Source: Defluviicoccus sp.
GTDB lineage: Bacteria > Pseudomonadota > Alphaproteobacteria > MPNO01
Direction of reading: 5' to 3'
Length of the DNA: 51,185 nucleotides
Assembly (NCBI GenBank): GCA_028820505.1
Contig: JAPPIT010000207.1
Location: 1 to 51,185, forward strand
The notes beneath the pieces were generated by a model, which made no database searches, had not been told where the DNA came from, and saw only the letters and a program-made list of their open reading frames with translations. Each line of letters opens with the position of its first letter. Within the stretch, counting starts at the first letter, position 1. The position numbers and the translations under genes were made by a program. This document shows positions 17,945 to 26,847 of this stretch, piece after piece.

Positions 17945-18022
17945 TTGTTACCGTACCCTGCTTGCGGAGCGCCGGGGCGTGTCGCTACGCTGCCTCCGAC
18001 CGAATGCAACTGGGGACGGACG

Positions 18023-18544
18023 ATGAAGACACGCAGCGTCTCTCAAGCGGAGATGGAGGAGCGGGTCGCGCGCTTCGCCGGGATGAAGCCGAACAAGGTC
18101 GCCTTCGTGGACACCAGGCTTCCCGACCATGAGCGCGACATCTTCAACATGATCGGCTACGGCGTTAACGAGGACCCCGACACAAGGCCTGCCATCGCCG
18201 ATGCCCGCAGTTTCACGGTCACCCATAACGGCTGTCATCCCGGCAAGGGATCGGCGCTTCACAGCCACGAGACCATCGAGGTGTTCATCCCGCTGACCGG
18301 GCGCTGGTCGGTCTACTGGGGCGACGACGGCGAAAACGAGGTGATCCTGGAGCAGGGCGACGTGATCTCGGTCCCGACCGGGGTGATGCGCGGTTTCAGG
18401 AACGCGGGCGATGAGTATGCCGTGCTGATTGGGGTCATCGAGGGCAGCAATCCGCCGGGCGTCCAGTGGCACGACAAGGTCATCGAGGCCGCCCGCGAAA
18501 CCGGGCTGGAGTTGGACGAAGAGGGAAAGATCAAGCAGGCCTGA
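18023..18544 (+). CDS. Cupin-domain protein
   Basis: The 173-residue protein has a single conserved beta-barrel cupin (about 65-145). Cupin motif 1 is GSALHSHETIEVFIPLTG, with two His and a Glu as likely metal ligands, followed by a motif 2 region around GDVISVPTGVMRGFRN in which the usual His is replaced. The ATG at 18023 follows GGGGACGG and is preferred over the in-frame start at 17945. It lies 21 bases before an amidohydrolase gene, suggesting one operon and a role in the same catabolic step. The substrate cannot be named. Confidence 0.85.
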   Translation: MKTRSVSQAEMEERVARFAGMKPNKVAFVDTRLPDHERDIFNMIGYGVNEDPDTRPAIADARSFTVTHNGCHPGKGSALHSHETIEVFIPLTGRWSVYWGDDGENEVILEQGDVISVPTGVMRGFRNAGDEYAVLIGVIEGSNPPGVQWHDKVIEAARETGLELDEEGKIKQA

Positions 18545-18565
18545 AACGCCGGCGGGGAAGACATC

Positions 18566-19807
18566 ATGGATCTGGTCGTTCGCAACGCGCGGCTGCTCGA
18601 CCGCGAGGGCACGTGGGAGATCGGCGTCGAGGACGGCAGGGTCGCCGCCATCGACCGCACGGTGGAGGGAGGCGCGGACACCGGGATAGACGCCGGCGGC
18701 AACCTCGCCGCGCCGACCTACGTCAACGGGCACGTCCATCTCGACAAGTGCAATCTCGGCGACGTGATGCGCCCCAACCTCACCAACAGCTTCCAGGAGT
18801 GCCTGGAGATCACCTGGGAGCACAAGCGGACCTATACCGTCGAAGACATCGTCGAGCGCGCGAGCCGGGCGATCGAGGAGGGGATCCTCCACGGAACGAC
18901 GGTGTTCCGCGTCTTCGCCGACGTCGACTCGATCGGCGGGCTCAGGCCGCTCGAAGGGATCATCGCGCTTCGCGAGAAATACGCCGGCATCGTCGAGATC
19001 GAGGCGGTCGATTTCCCCCAGGAGGCGATCGTCCGCGACCCCGGCACCGACGAGCTGATGGAGGAGGGGATGCGGATGGGCGCCGACCTGGTCGGCGGCC
19101 TGCCCTGGCACGAACATCTCGACGAGGACGCGCGCGCCCATATCGACTTCTGCTTCGAGCTCGCGAAGAAGTACGACAAGGACATCCACATGCTGGTGGA
19201 TGACACCGACAATTCGAACAGCCGCTCGCTCGAATATCTCGCCGCCAGGACCATTCGCGAAGGGTATCAGGGCCGCGTCTCGGCGAGCCATTGCGGCGCG
19301 CTCGCCGCCTATGACGAGGTTCACGCCCACAAGGTGATGAACCTGGTGCGCGACGCCGGCGTCTCGATCTCGTCCAACCCGCAGATCAGCCTGGTCGCGC
19401 AGGGGCGCTACGACACCGCCAACATGCGCCGCGGCGTGACGCGGACCAAGGATCTCTGGAAGATCGGCGCCAACGTGTTCTCCTCGCAGGACGACGTGAA
19501 CGACCCCTACTACCCGTTCGGGCGCAACGACCAGCAGGAGGTGGCCGCGCATGTCTGCCACGCCTGCCACATGACCTATCCGGACGAGATCCGGGCGGTG
19601 TTCGACTTCGTCACCGAGAACGCCGCCAAGGCGCTGAGACTCGAGGGCTACGGGCTGGAGGTCGGCACCAGGGCGGACTTCAACGTCCTCGCCGCGCCGA
19701 CGGTGCAGCACGTCCTTCGCCTGCAGCAACCGCCGGCCTGGGTGATCAAGGGCGGCAAGGTGCTGGCGCGGAACGCGCTGACGCGGGAGCGCATGGGCGG
19801 AGGCTGA
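18566..19807 (+). CDS. Cytosine-deaminase-like amidohydrolase
   Basis: The 413-residue TIM-barrel metal-dependent hydrolase contains the metal motif GHVHLDK near 55-61, a second His region PWHEHLDE near 190, SHCGAL near 255, and the catalytic-Asp region SSQDDVNDPYYPFG near 310. This pattern fits cytosine deaminase and N-isopropylammelide hydrolase relatives, which hydrolyse C-N bonds in pyrimidine or triazine rings. It follows a cupin gene, with nitrogen-compound genes nearby. Exact substrate is unknown. Confidence 0.87.
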   Translation: MDLVVRNARLLDREGTWEIGVEDGRVAAIDRTVEGGADTGIDAGGNLAAPTYVNGHVHLDKCNLGDVMRPNLTNSFQECLEITWEHKRTYTVEDIVERASRAIEEGILHGTTVFRVFADVDSIGGLRPLEGIIALREKYAGIVEIEAVDFPQEAIVRDPGTDELMEEGMRMGADLVGGLPWHEHLDEDARAHIDFCFELAKKYDKDIHMLVDDTDNSNSRSLEYLAARTIREGYQGRVSASHCGALAAYDEVHAHKVMNLVRDAGVSISSNPQISLVAQGRYDTANMRRGVTRTKDLWKIGANVFSSQDDVNDPYYPFGRNDQQEVAAHVCHACHMTYPDEIRAVFDFVTENAAKALRLEGYGLEVGTRADFNVLAAPTVQHVLRLQQPPAWVIKGGKVLARNALTRERMGGG

Positions 19808-19816
19808 AGGGCGTCC

Positions 19817-20605
19817 TCAGGCCGCCTTTTCGGCCAGCGCGTAGTCGAAGGCGATCGGCTCGATGTCGCCCGCGAAGATCTCCTCGATGCGGCGTTCGGA
19901 GACCGGGTGGCCGAACTGGCCGTTCCGCATGCGGATGCGGCGCCTCAGCTGGCCGGCGACCAGGTCCCCGGCGAGCTCCCAATCGGTCTCCTCCGGCGCG
20001 AGGCCGCCCAGCCCGACCACGCCCCTCAGCATGTGGCCCACCTCGTCGTCGTAGACCCGCTGGCACGCCGCCGCGATCCTGTCGTCGATCCCGCCGCGTC
20101 CGGCGAGCTTCGCCCCTTCCGAGTAGAGCGTGCAGTAGCCGCCCTCGGTGAAATCCATCGCCGCCTGGCCGAACGCGCCATGGGTCTTGCGCATCTCGTG
20201 GCGGAAGTCGTCGAGTGCCTTGCCTTCGTCCCAGTTCTCGCACATGAGCGGCGCCAGCGGCGGATCGCCGGGCGCGCCGAGCGCGTCGTAGATGTCGGCG
20301 AACAGGCAGTAATGGTGATACTCGGCATAGTGCGCCTCGACGAGCTCCAGCAGCTCGTGGCGGTCGAGCCCGTTGTCGAGCTCCGGGCGCAACTCGATGA
20401 TCTCGCGGCCCCATTCGACCAGCATGCCGTGCTCCGGCTCGCCGTATCCCGAGCCGTAGAACTCCTTAAAGCATTGCCGCCTGAGCCACACCCGGTCGGT
20501 CTCCGCGTTGCGCGAGGGCGCGTTGAAATAGGTCCGCACCACCTCGGCCTCCCCGGCCCAGAGCGGCGCGCTCGCTTCGATCAGGTGCCTTAGATTGTCG
20601 TTCAT
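19817..20605 (-). CDS. Putative ferritin-like (di-iron) helical protein
   Basis: I do not recognise a named family. The 262 residues are predicted mostly helical. Two ExxH motifs, E95-x-x-H98 in AEYHHY and E188-x-x-H191 in DEVGH, lie with Glu residues in other helices (84-90, 154-163), as in ferritin-like di-iron carboxylate proteins. That function is inferred from these motifs alone. The gene is the last of a minus-strand set after an XDH-family subunit and an SDR, 14 bases from the SDR, so it probably acts in the same pathway. It converges with the amidohydrolase gene. Confidence 0.6.
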   Translation of the reverse strand: MNDNLRHLIEASAPLWAGEAEVVRTYFNAPSRNAETDRVWLRRQCFKEFYGSGYGEPEHGMLVEWGREIIELRPELDNGLDRHELLELVEAHYAEYHHYCLFADIYDALGAPGDPPLAPLMCENWDEGKALDDFRHEMRKTHGAFGQAAMDFTEGGYCTLYSEGAKLAGRGGIDDRIAAACQRVYDDEVGHMLRGVVGLGGLAPEETDWELAGDLVAGQLRRRIRMRNGQFGHPVSERRIEEIFAGDIEPIAFDYALAEKAA

Positions 20606-20619
20606 GTCCGAACCGTCTC

Positions 20620-21378
20620 CTAAATCGCCGTGTATCCCGCGTCGACGAAGAAGTCGGCGCCCGAGGTGAAGGTCGAGTCGTCGCTCGCCAGGTAGAGCGC
20701 AGCCTTCGCCACCTCGTCCGGCTGGCCGAGGCGGTGCTGCAGCAGCCGCGCGCCGTGTCGTTCGCGCACCCCGTCCATCGAGGCGTTGCGCTGCAAGAGG
20801 CGCGGGGTCTCGATGGGACCCGGCAGGATCGCGTTGGCGCGGATGTTGTCGTCCGCGTGGTCGATGGCGATCGCCTTGGCGAGCATCCGCACGCCGCCCT
20901 TGGAGGCGCAATAGGCGGGCCGCTCGCTGGCGCCGATATGGCCATAGATCGAGGACACCAGCACCAGCGTGCCGCCGCCCGCCGCCTTGAGGTGCGGGAT
21001 CGCGAGCTTGGCGACGATGAACATGCCGGTGAGATTGACCTCGATCACCGCCTTCCAGGTCTCCACCGGCATGTCGGCGACGGTGTATTTCGGCTCGGAA
21101 TAGGCGGCGGCGTCGAACACGGTGTCGACCTTGCCGAACGCGGCGGCGGTCTCGTCGAGCGCGGCGGCGACCGCGTCCGGGTCGGTCACGTCGCAGACCA
21201 GCGCGATGGCCCTGCCGCCCGCCGCCTCGATGTCCGCCGCCGTGGCCCTGACCGTATCTTCCACGATATCGACGCAGGCGACCGCCGCGCCCTCCGCGCC
21301 GTAAAGCCGCGCCGTCGCGCCGGCGATCCCGCCGCCCGCCGCGGTCACGAAGGCAGCCTTCCCGTCCAGTCGTCCCAT
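20620..21378 (-). CDS. Short-chain dehydrogenase/reductase
   Basis: The classical SDR of 252 residues has an N-terminal Rossmann motif TAAGGGIAGATA near 12-23, an NAD-type acidic residue after the second strand (VDIVED), the active-site Ser in VLVSSIYG, and Tyr-Lys in AYCASKGG. The C-terminal DFFVDAGYTAI is typical. It oxidises an alcohol or reduces a ketone with NAD(H). The start codon directly abuts the stop of the XDH-family gene, so the two are coupled. Confidence 0.92.
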   Translation of the reverse strand: MGRLDGKAAFVTAAGGGIAGATARLYGAEGAAVACVDIVEDTVRATAADIEAAGGRAIALVCDVTDPDAVAAALDETAAAFGKVDTVFDAAAYSEPKYTVADMPVETWKAVIEVNLTGMFIVAKLAIPHLKAAGGGTLVLVSSIYGHIGASERPAYCASKGGVRMLAKAIAIDHADDNIRANAILPGPIETPRLLQRNASMDGVRERHGARLLQHRLGQPDEVAKAALYLASDDSTFTSGADFFVDAGYTAI

Positions 21379-23652
21379 CTACGCCTCCTCGTTGAGCAAT
21401 GCGAACAGCCGCGCCGGGGTCACCGGCAGGCGGGTTATCGCGCCGGGCCGGCCGATCGCGTCGTCGATCGCCGCCGCCACCGCCGCGCCGGCGCCGTTGA
21501 TCCCGGCCTCGCCCGCGCCCTTGAGGCCGAGCGGGTTGGTGCCCGACGGCGCGTCCTCTCGCACCAGCGAATCCACGCGCGGGATCTCCTCCGATCCGGG
21601 GATCAGGTAATCGACGAAGCTCGCCGAGAGCGGCTGGCCGGAATCGTCGTAGAGGAACTCCTCGTAGAGCGCCCCGCCGAGCCCCTGCGCCGCGCCGCCG
21701 TGGATCTGCCCCTCGACCAGCATCGGGTTGACCGCGCGGCCGATGTCGAAGGCGACGACGAAGCGTTCGATCCCGATGCCGCAGGTCTCGCGGTCGATGG
21801 CGAGCTGCACCAGGTGGATGCCGTAGGGGTAGGTCATGTGCTCCACCTCGAACGTCGCCTCCGCGGTCGCGCGCTCGTTCCCCTGATCCTCGGCGAGGGC
21901 TGCCGCCACCGCTCCCAGCGGCGCCGAGGGTCCGTCCGCGCCCGCGCTCACCGTGCCGTCCGCGAAGACGATCCCGTCCTCGTGCGTCTGGAGCAGGCGC
22001 GCGGCGACCGGCGTCAGCGCGTCGCGGAGCCGGGTGGCCGCGATATGCGCCGCCATGCCGGTCATCACGGTCACCCGGGAGGCGAAGGCGCCCATGCCGC
22101 GCTCGATCCGGTCGGTCTGGCCGTGGGTCACGGTGACGTCGCGGTAATCGGCGCCCAGCGCCTCGGCGCAGATCTGGGCGATGACGGTCTCGACCCCCTG
22201 GCCGACGGATGCGACGCCGGTGATCGCCTCGATCGCGCCGTCGCGGGCGATCTCGATCCGGACGTCGTCGAACGGGCCGAGCCCGCTCTTCTCGACGAAG
22301 TAACCGATCCCCACCCCGACGCACTCGCCGGCCGCGCGGCGTCTTGCAAGGTCTCCTTGCAGGGTCGGGTAATCCACCCGGTCCAGCAGCCGGTCCAGCA
22401 GGTCCTCGTAGAGGCCCGAGTCGAGCAGCACCGGGGTCTCCATCGCCTGGAAGTAGCGCGAATAGGGCATCCGGTCCGCGGGGATCAGGTTGCGGCGCCG
22501 CACCTCGATCCGGTCGATGCCGACGCGGTCCGCCACCGCGTCCAGCAGCCGTTCCCGCGCGAAGGTCGATTCGTAGCGTCCCGGCGCCCGGTAGGTGCCG
22601 GCCGGCGTCTTGTTGGTCAGCCGGACATGGGCGCGGGCGCGGTAGGCCGGGATCAGGTACGGGCCCGGCAGCATCGCCGTCGCGAGGTCGACCACGGTGA
22701 CGCCGTGGCTCCGCACATAGGCGCCCTGGTCGGAGAAAATCTCGTCGTCGAGCCCGAGGACGAAGCCGCGCGAATCGATGGCGGCGCGGATGCGGTGCAC
22801 CTGGTCGCGCGAGTGGTTGAGCGCGAGCAGGTTCTCGCGCCGGTCCTCGATCCACTTGACCGGCCGGCCCAGCCGGGTCGCGGCGATGCAGACCAGCACG
22901 TCCTCCGGGTAGAGCTCGCCCCGCATCCCGAAGCCGCCGCCGACATGGCCCTCGAAGAGCTGCAGATCGTCGCGCCCGAGGCCCAGCATGGCGGCGATGG
23001 CGTTGCGGTTGTAGTGCGGCACCTTGGCGGCGCCGTAGAGCTCGATCCGTCCGCGCTCGCCGTTGTAGAGCCCGAGCGCGCCGCGCGTCTCGATCGGCAC
23101 CCCGCTGTGCCGGCCGACGGCGAACTCGACTTCGAGAATGTCGTCCGCATCCGCGAAGGCGGCGTCCAGGTCGCCGTAATACTTCTCGACCAGCGCGGCC
23201 TCGCAGTCGAGGCCGGGGAGGAAGCCGGGCGGGGTTTCGGTGCAGTCGATATAGGGCGCCGCCTCGTCGATCTCGACCAGCACGGCGTCCGCCGCGTCCT
23301 CGGCGATATAGCGTTCCTCCGCGAAGACCAGCGCCACCGGCTCGCCGACATAGCGGACGACGCCTTGCGCGAGGATCGGCTGACGGTAGGGCTCCAGCCC
23401 CTCCACCCTGGAGAGCCGGAAATCGATCGGCGGGATGTCGGCCACGTCCGCGCCGGTCCACACCGCCGCGACGCCCTCCATCGCCCGCGCGTCTTCCGTG
23501 CGGATCGCGGCGATCCGGCCATGCGCGGCGGGCGCGCGCACCACCCGCATGTGAAGCTGTCGGGGCACGTTGTAGTCATCCGCGAACCGGCCCCGGCCGG
23601 TCAGCAGCGGCCCGTCCTCCAGGCGGGTCACGCTCTTGCCGATCAGGGTCAC
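21379..23652 (-). CDS. Xanthine dehydrogenase-family molybdopterin-binding large subunit
   Basis: The 757-residue protein matches the CoxL/XdhB-type large subunit that binds molybdopterin cytosine dinucleotide and hydroxylates N-heterocycles, aldehydes or CO. Visible features are the N-terminal SVTRLEDGPLLTGRGRF, the cofactor region GGGFGMRGELYPED, TYRAPGRYES at the active-site loop (a form II type rather than the CO dehydrogenase CSFR type), SVGQGVETVIAQI, and the catalytic Glu in GAGEAGINGAG near the C-terminus. The FAD and 2Fe-2S subunits are not adjacent. It heads a set with an SDR and a ferritin-like protein. Confidence 0.92.
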   Translation of the reverse strand: MTLIGKSVTRLEDGPLLTGRGRFADDYNVPRQLHMRVVRAPAAHGRIAAIRTEDARAMEGVAAVWTGADVADIPPIDFRLSRVEGLEPYRQPILAQGVVRYVGEPVALVFAEERYIAEDAADAVLVEIDEAAPYIDCTETPPGFLPGLDCEAALVEKYYGDLDAAFADADDILEVEFAVGRHSGVPIETRGALGLYNGERGRIELYGAAKVPHYNRNAIAAMLGLGRDDLQLFEGHVGGGFGMRGELYPEDVLVCIAATRLGRPVKWIEDRRENLLALNHSRDQVHRIRAAIDSRGFVLGLDDEIFSDQGAYVRSHGVTVVDLATAMLPGPYLIPAYRARAHVRLTNKTPAGTYRAPGRYESTFARERLLDAVADRVGIDRIEVRRRNLIPADRMPYSRYFQAMETPVLLDSGLYEDLLDRLLDRVDYPTLQGDLARRRAAGECVGVGIGYFVEKSGLGPFDDVRIEIARDGAIEAITGVASVGQGVETVIAQICAEALGADYRDVTVTHGQTDRIERGMGAFASRVTVMTGMAAHIAATRLRDALTPVAARLLQTHEDGIVFADGTVSAGADGPSAPLGAVAAALAEDQGNERATAEATFEVEHMTYPYGIHLVQLAIDRETCGIGIERFVVAFDIGRAVNPMLVEGQIHGGAAQGLGGALYEEFLYDDSGQPLSASFVDYLIPGSEEIPRVDSLVREDAPSGTNPLGLKGAGEAGINGAGAAVAAAIDDAIGRPGAITRLPVTPARLFALLNEEA

Positions 23653-23813
23653 GGGGCGCCGGCGGTTCGGGCGGGACTGTGCGAACGCGGTCTCATGCGG
23701 CGCGACGATAGCAACGCACGTTCGGGGGCGCCAATCGAGGGCGGCCGGTTTTCAAATCAATTCGATTTCCGCGCCAATGCCGGCGGCAGTTGTGGGCAAA
23801 AGCATCTCGACGA

Positions 23814-24044
23814 TCACCGGGATTGGCGTTCCCGCCGGACCGCCTCGGCGGGCGACACCGAGGGTGCGACCGTTCCGCGGCGCGCGATGCGTTGGCGCAA
23901 CTCGTCAACTGTCGGGCGCGCCGCGACCTCGCGAATCTCGGCGAGCAGGAAGTCGGACAGCGACATGCCGGCCAGGGCCGCGCGCGCCTTCAGTTTGCGG
24001 TGTAGCGCTTCGGGGACGTTCCGGATCTGAATCGTGATCGACAT
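23814..24044 (-). CDS. Ribbon-helix-helix antitoxin, FitA-like
   Basis: The 76-residue protein begins with a ribbon-helix-helix domain (ITIQIRNVPEALHRKLKARA then MSLSDFLLAEI), as in FitA antitoxins of VapBC-type modules. The tail (45-76) would bind the toxin. No PIN toxin follows: only about 21 codons remain open after the stop before another stop, so it is an orphan or its toxin has been lost. It lies between a cysteine hydrolase and the XDH-family gene. Confidence 0.8.
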   Translation of the reverse strand: MSITIQIRNVPEALHRKLKARAALAGMSLSDFLLAEIREVAARPTVDELRQRIARRGTVAPSVSPAEAVRRERQSR

Positions 24045-24117
24045 GGGGAAAACACGTACGTATCGCCTTCACATGTCAAGCCGATCGGCCGCAAACCGGA
24101 CGGCACCGCGTCCGCGC

Positions 24118-24801
24118 TCAGGCCGCCTCGCGCAGGCTCAGATGGTCCAGCACCTCTTCCAGCACCATCACGTCGGCGTATTTGTGGTGCATGTCGAACA
24201 GGTTGACCTTGTGCGACAGCTCGCTGCGGTCGAACACGCATTCCTCGACGATCGTGACGTGGAACCCCGCCGAGTAGGCATCGACCACCGAAGCGCGGAC
24301 GCAGCCCGACGTGCTCTCGCCGCAGACGATCAGGCCGTTCACGTCGAGCTCGTTGAGATGCGCGGCGAGCGGGGTGCCGGCGAAGGCGCTCGCGCGCTCC
24401 TTGCGGAACACGGCGTCGCCGTCCTCCGGCGCGAAGGCCTCGAAGATCTCGTACGCGTCGGGGCCGATCAGGTCGCTCTTCCGGCGCTTGGTCGACTGGA
24501 CGCGCGACTTCCGGGTCGAGCCGGTCACGTAGAGCACCGGCAGCCCCGCCGCCCGCGCCGCGGCGAACAGCGCCCTGGTCGGCTCGATCGCCTCCCAGGC
24601 GTAGATGCCGCAGGTGTTGGGATGTTCCAGCAGCTCGTGCGGCGGATGCGGCCCGCCGCGATAGACGAGGTCGTAGAGGTCGACCGCCAGCAGCGCCGGC
24701 CGCGTCCCGATGCGCAGCTCGCGCCGGTAGCACTCGTAGACCTTCATCACCTCCGGCGGGACGATGTCCTTCCAGCAATGGTCCTCGAAGTCGCGCGCCA
24801 T
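24118..24801 (-). CDS. Isochorismatase-family cysteine hydrolase
   Basis: The 227-residue protein has the isochorismatase-fold triad: Asp41 in LLAVDLYD, Lys134 in FRKERASAF, and nucleophile Cys167 in CGESTSGCVRASVVDA. These residues are found in N-carbamoylsarcosine amidase, nicotinamidase and ureidoacrylate hydrolase types. An N-terminal extension of about 30 residues precedes the fold. Its neighbours (XDH-family enzymes, RidA, amidohydrolase) suggest amide or carbamoyl hydrolysis in nitrogen-compound breakdown. The substrate is not fixed. Confidence 0.88.
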   Translation of the reverse strand: MARDFEDHCWKDIVPPEVMKVYECYRRELRIGTRPALLAVDLYDLVYRGGPHPPHELLEHPNTCGIYAWEAIEPTRALFAAARAAGLPVLYVTGSTRKSRVQSTKRRKSDLIGPDAYEIFEAFAPEDGDAVFRKERASAFAGTPLAAHLNELDVNGLIVCGESTSGCVRASVVDAYSAGFHVTIVEECVFDRSELSHKVNLFDMHHKYADVMVLEEVLDHLSLREAA

Positions 24802-24894
24802 TTTCGGCCTCCTCGTTCGGCGCCTCCAGTCTATCGGCCCGCGCCCGCTGTGCTACCCTCGTTCTCCGGCAAAACGCATCCCAGGAAGGTTCCA

Positions 24895-25323
24895 ATGGCG
24901 GAAACCGCACCGGCGCTCAGGCTCAGCAACGAGGGGGCCATGAAGATCCTCAACGCCGCGATGGCGAAGGCCGACGAGATGGGGGTGCCGCAATGCATCT
25001 CCGTCGTCGACGCCGGCGGTCACCTGCTCGCGTTCTCCCGCATGGACGGGGCGTTCGTGCTCTCGATCGATTCCTCGCTGATGAAGGCGATGACGGCGGC
25101 GTCCTACGGCGAGCCCACCGGGCATATCGCCGAAGGCGTCGACCTCAAGCTCGCCATCGCGACGCAGGGCAAGCGCGTCAACCTGCCGGGCGGGCTTCCC
25201 ATTGTCGTCGACGGGCACCTGGTCGGCGGCATCGGCGTCGGCTCCGGTGCCGGGCACGAGGATCTCGAGGTCGCCAATGCCGGCCTCGCGGCGCTCGCCG
25301 GGACGAAACGCTTCGACGGGTAA
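24895..25323 (+). CDS. GlcG/HbpS-family heme-binding-like protein
   Basis: The 142-residue protein fits the GlcG/HbpS (DUF336) family: repeated Ala-rich helices, VVDAGGHLLAFSRMDGA near 39-55, and the Gly-rich strand pair PIVVDGHLVGGIGVGSG near 101-117. Members are often encoded next to oxidoreductases and glycolate or propanediol genes, and some bind heme or corrinoid. The role here is unknown. It is divergent from the isochorismatase-like gene and convergent with a RidA gene across a palindromic repeat. Confidence 0.85.
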   Translation: MAETAPALRLSNEGAMKILNAAMAKADEMGVPQCISVVDAGGHLLAFSRMDGAFVLSIDSSLMKAMTAASYGEPTGHIAEGVDLKLAIATQGKRVNLPGGLPIVVDGHLVGGIGVGSGAGHEDLEVANAGLAALAGTKRFDG

Positions 25324-25327
25324 CGCG

Positions 25328-25418
25328 CCCTTCGATACGCCGCTTCGCGGCTACTCAGGGTGAGGGGTTATCGTGTGTCCCTCATCCCGAGTAGGCGCGC
25401 CAGCGCCGTATCGAGGGA
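25328..25418. repeat. Imperfect inverted repeat between convergent genes
   Basis: Arms of about 39 bp (25328-25367 and 25379-25418) are complementary with a few mismatches and share GATACG near the outside and TACTC near the centre. The sequence is of a different family from the CCCGGAC palindromes. Lying between two convergent genes, it could act as a terminator in both directions. Confidence 0.65.
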
Positions 25419-25424
25419 CGCCCG

Positions 25425-25829
25425 TCAGTCGAACATCGCCACGCAGTCGATCTCGACATTGACCCCCTTGCGGTGCGGCGTGCCGCCGATGCAGGTGCGG
25501 GTGACCTTCTCGCCCTGCATGAACTCGGTGAACGCCTCGTTGAAGCGCGGGAAGTCGGCGACGTCGCGGAGGCACACCCGCATGTTGACCACGTTGGTGA
25601 AATCCGCGCCCGCGGCTTCCAGGACGTTCCGCAGGTTGGTCAGGGTCTGACGCGTCTGCTCGGCGATGTCGTCGGAGACGATCTCGCGGGTTTCGGGGTC
25701 GAGCGCGCCCTGGCCCGAGACGAACAGCATGTTGCCGAATCGGATCGACTGCGCGAGCGGCGAGGGCGTCGCCTTGTCGGTGAAGCCCGTGGTCGGCGAG
25801 CGGGCGGAAGTGAAGATTTCCTTCGGCAT
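25425..25829 (-). CDS. RidA/YjgF-family protein
   Basis: The 134-residue RidA-fold protein has MLFVSGQGALDPETREI, a central NLRNVLEAAGADFTNVV, and the catalytic-type Arg and acid near the C-terminus (TRTCIGGTPHRKGVNVEID). RidA proteins hydrolyse reactive enamines or imines released by PLP enzymes, and relatives act as amidohydrolases in pyrimidine and aminophenol catabolism. It lies 29 bases after a 3-hydroxyanthranilate dioxygenase gene on the same strand. That pairing fits a deaminase role in aminophenol or anthranilate breakdown. Confidence 0.88.
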   Translation of the reverse strand: MPKEIFTSARSPTTGFTDKATPSPLAQSIRFGNMLFVSGQGALDPETREIVSDDIAEQTRQTLTNLRNVLEAAGADFTNVVNMRVCLRDVADFPRFNEAFTEFMQGEKVTRTCIGGTPHRKGVNVEIDCVAMFD

Positions 25830-25858
25830 CGGCGTCGCTGGTCCTCCGTCGTTGCGTG

Positions 25859-26368
25859 TCAGGGGCGCGGCATCACCGTGCCGCACTCGGAACAGGTGCG
25901 CGCCTCCTCCGAATCGAAGAACCTCGCATAGGCCTTCGAAACCGGATCGAGGGCGTAGTCGCTGACCGTGAACTCCTCCTCGTGGAGCAGCGACCCGCAG
26001 TTCTCGCAGTACCACTGGAAGCGGTCGATCTCGCCCTTCCGGCGCTTGCGCTCGATCACCAGCACGAAGGCGTCGGGCGGGAAGCGCGGCGAATGGGGCA
26101 CGCCGGCCGGGGTGTAGATCGTCGCGCCCTCGGGAAGCTCGGCGATCTCCTCCTTCCCCTCGGGCGTCAGGTAGTGGAGCTTCATGTCGCCCTCGATCAT
26201 CAGCATCACCTCGTCCGCCGGATCGATGTGGAACTCGCTCCGGTACTCGCGCCCGCGGGCGACGAAGGCGAGCGACTCGTCCTCCTGCCAGAGCACGCGG
26301 ACGCGCTCCCCGGTGGCCGCGAGGTCCGCGGCGACCGCCTTCAGGTCGGCAATCGGCATCTGCTGCAT
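25859..26368 (-). CDS. nbaC: 3-hydroxyanthranilate 3,4-dioxygenase
   Basis: The 169-residue cupin has iron ligands His47, Glu53 and His92 and substrate Arg43, matching the 3-HAO pattern, with Glu106 as the likely catalytic acid. A second rubredoxin-like iron site is formed by Cys121, Cys124, Cys159 and Cys162, the arrangement known from bacterial 3-HAO. The ATG at 26368 follows GGAG, and an in-frame start at 26428 adds 20 residues with no support. It opens the ring of 3-hydroxyanthranilate. The other kynurenine or 2-nitrobenzoate genes are not in the window, so the true substrate may be a related 2-aminophenol. Confidence 0.82.
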   Translation of the reverse strand: MQQMPIADLKAVAADLAATGERVRVLWQEDESLAFVARGREYRSEFHIDPADEVMLMIEGDMKLHYLTPEGKEEIAELPEGATIYTPAGVPHSPRFPPDAFVLVIERKRRKGEIDRFQWYCENCGSLLHEEEFTVSDYALDPVSKAYARFFDSEEARTCSECGTVMPRP

Positions 26369-26469
26369 GGCTCGCTCCTTGCTTGGTGCGCCGAGCCTAT
26401 CGCGATTCCGCATTTTGGGCGACATCATGTGCGATCCGCCCGTCCGGCCGACGAACCGAGGAGACCGCC

Positions 26470-26832
26470 ATGACCGATATCCTGCGCATTTCCGGCAACG
26501 TGCCGAGCCGCTGCTGGGGCTCCGCCTTCAGGGACCTCGCCTGGGTGCTCGGCATGTCGGACGACTTCTCGCTGCCCTTCCCGGAGCAGGCCGGGCGCGC
26601 GTTCGAGGCGCTCGACCGGGGGCTCGCCGCAGCGGGGACCGACCGCTCCCGCCTCATCTCGGTCCAGGTCTATCTCCACGACGTTAACGAAAAGCCCGCC
26701 TTCGACGCGATGTGGGCGCGCTGGATCGGCGACGACCCGGCCGGCTGGCCGATGCGCTCCTGCGTGCAGGTCGCCTTCGCCGGCGGCAACAAGATCGAGC
26801 TGATCGCCGTCGCCGCGCGGCCGGACGGGTAG
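26470..26832 (+). CDS. RidA-family protein (divergent member)
   Basis: The 120-residue protein has the RidA layout, with a central helix AFEALDRGLAAAGTDRSRL and C-terminal strand PMRSCVQVAFAGGNKIELIAV. The usual catalytic Arg region reads SCVQVAF, as in non-canonical RidA groups. It is divergent from the 3-HAO gene with about 100 bases between. It may be an amide or imine hydrolase of the same pathway. Confidence 0.82.
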   Translation: MTDILRISGNVPSRCWGSAFRDLAWVLGMSDDFSLPFPEQAGRAFEALDRGLAAAGTDRSRLISVQVYLHDVNEKPAFDAMWARWIGDDPAGWPMRSCVQVAFAGGNKIELIAVAARPDG

Positions 26833-26847
26833 CGGGGGCGGAACCCT

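Noticed and set aside
23753..23816. Short toxin gene after the FitA-like antitoxin
   Set aside because: Only about 21 codons, with no PIN-domain acidic motif of the expected kind.
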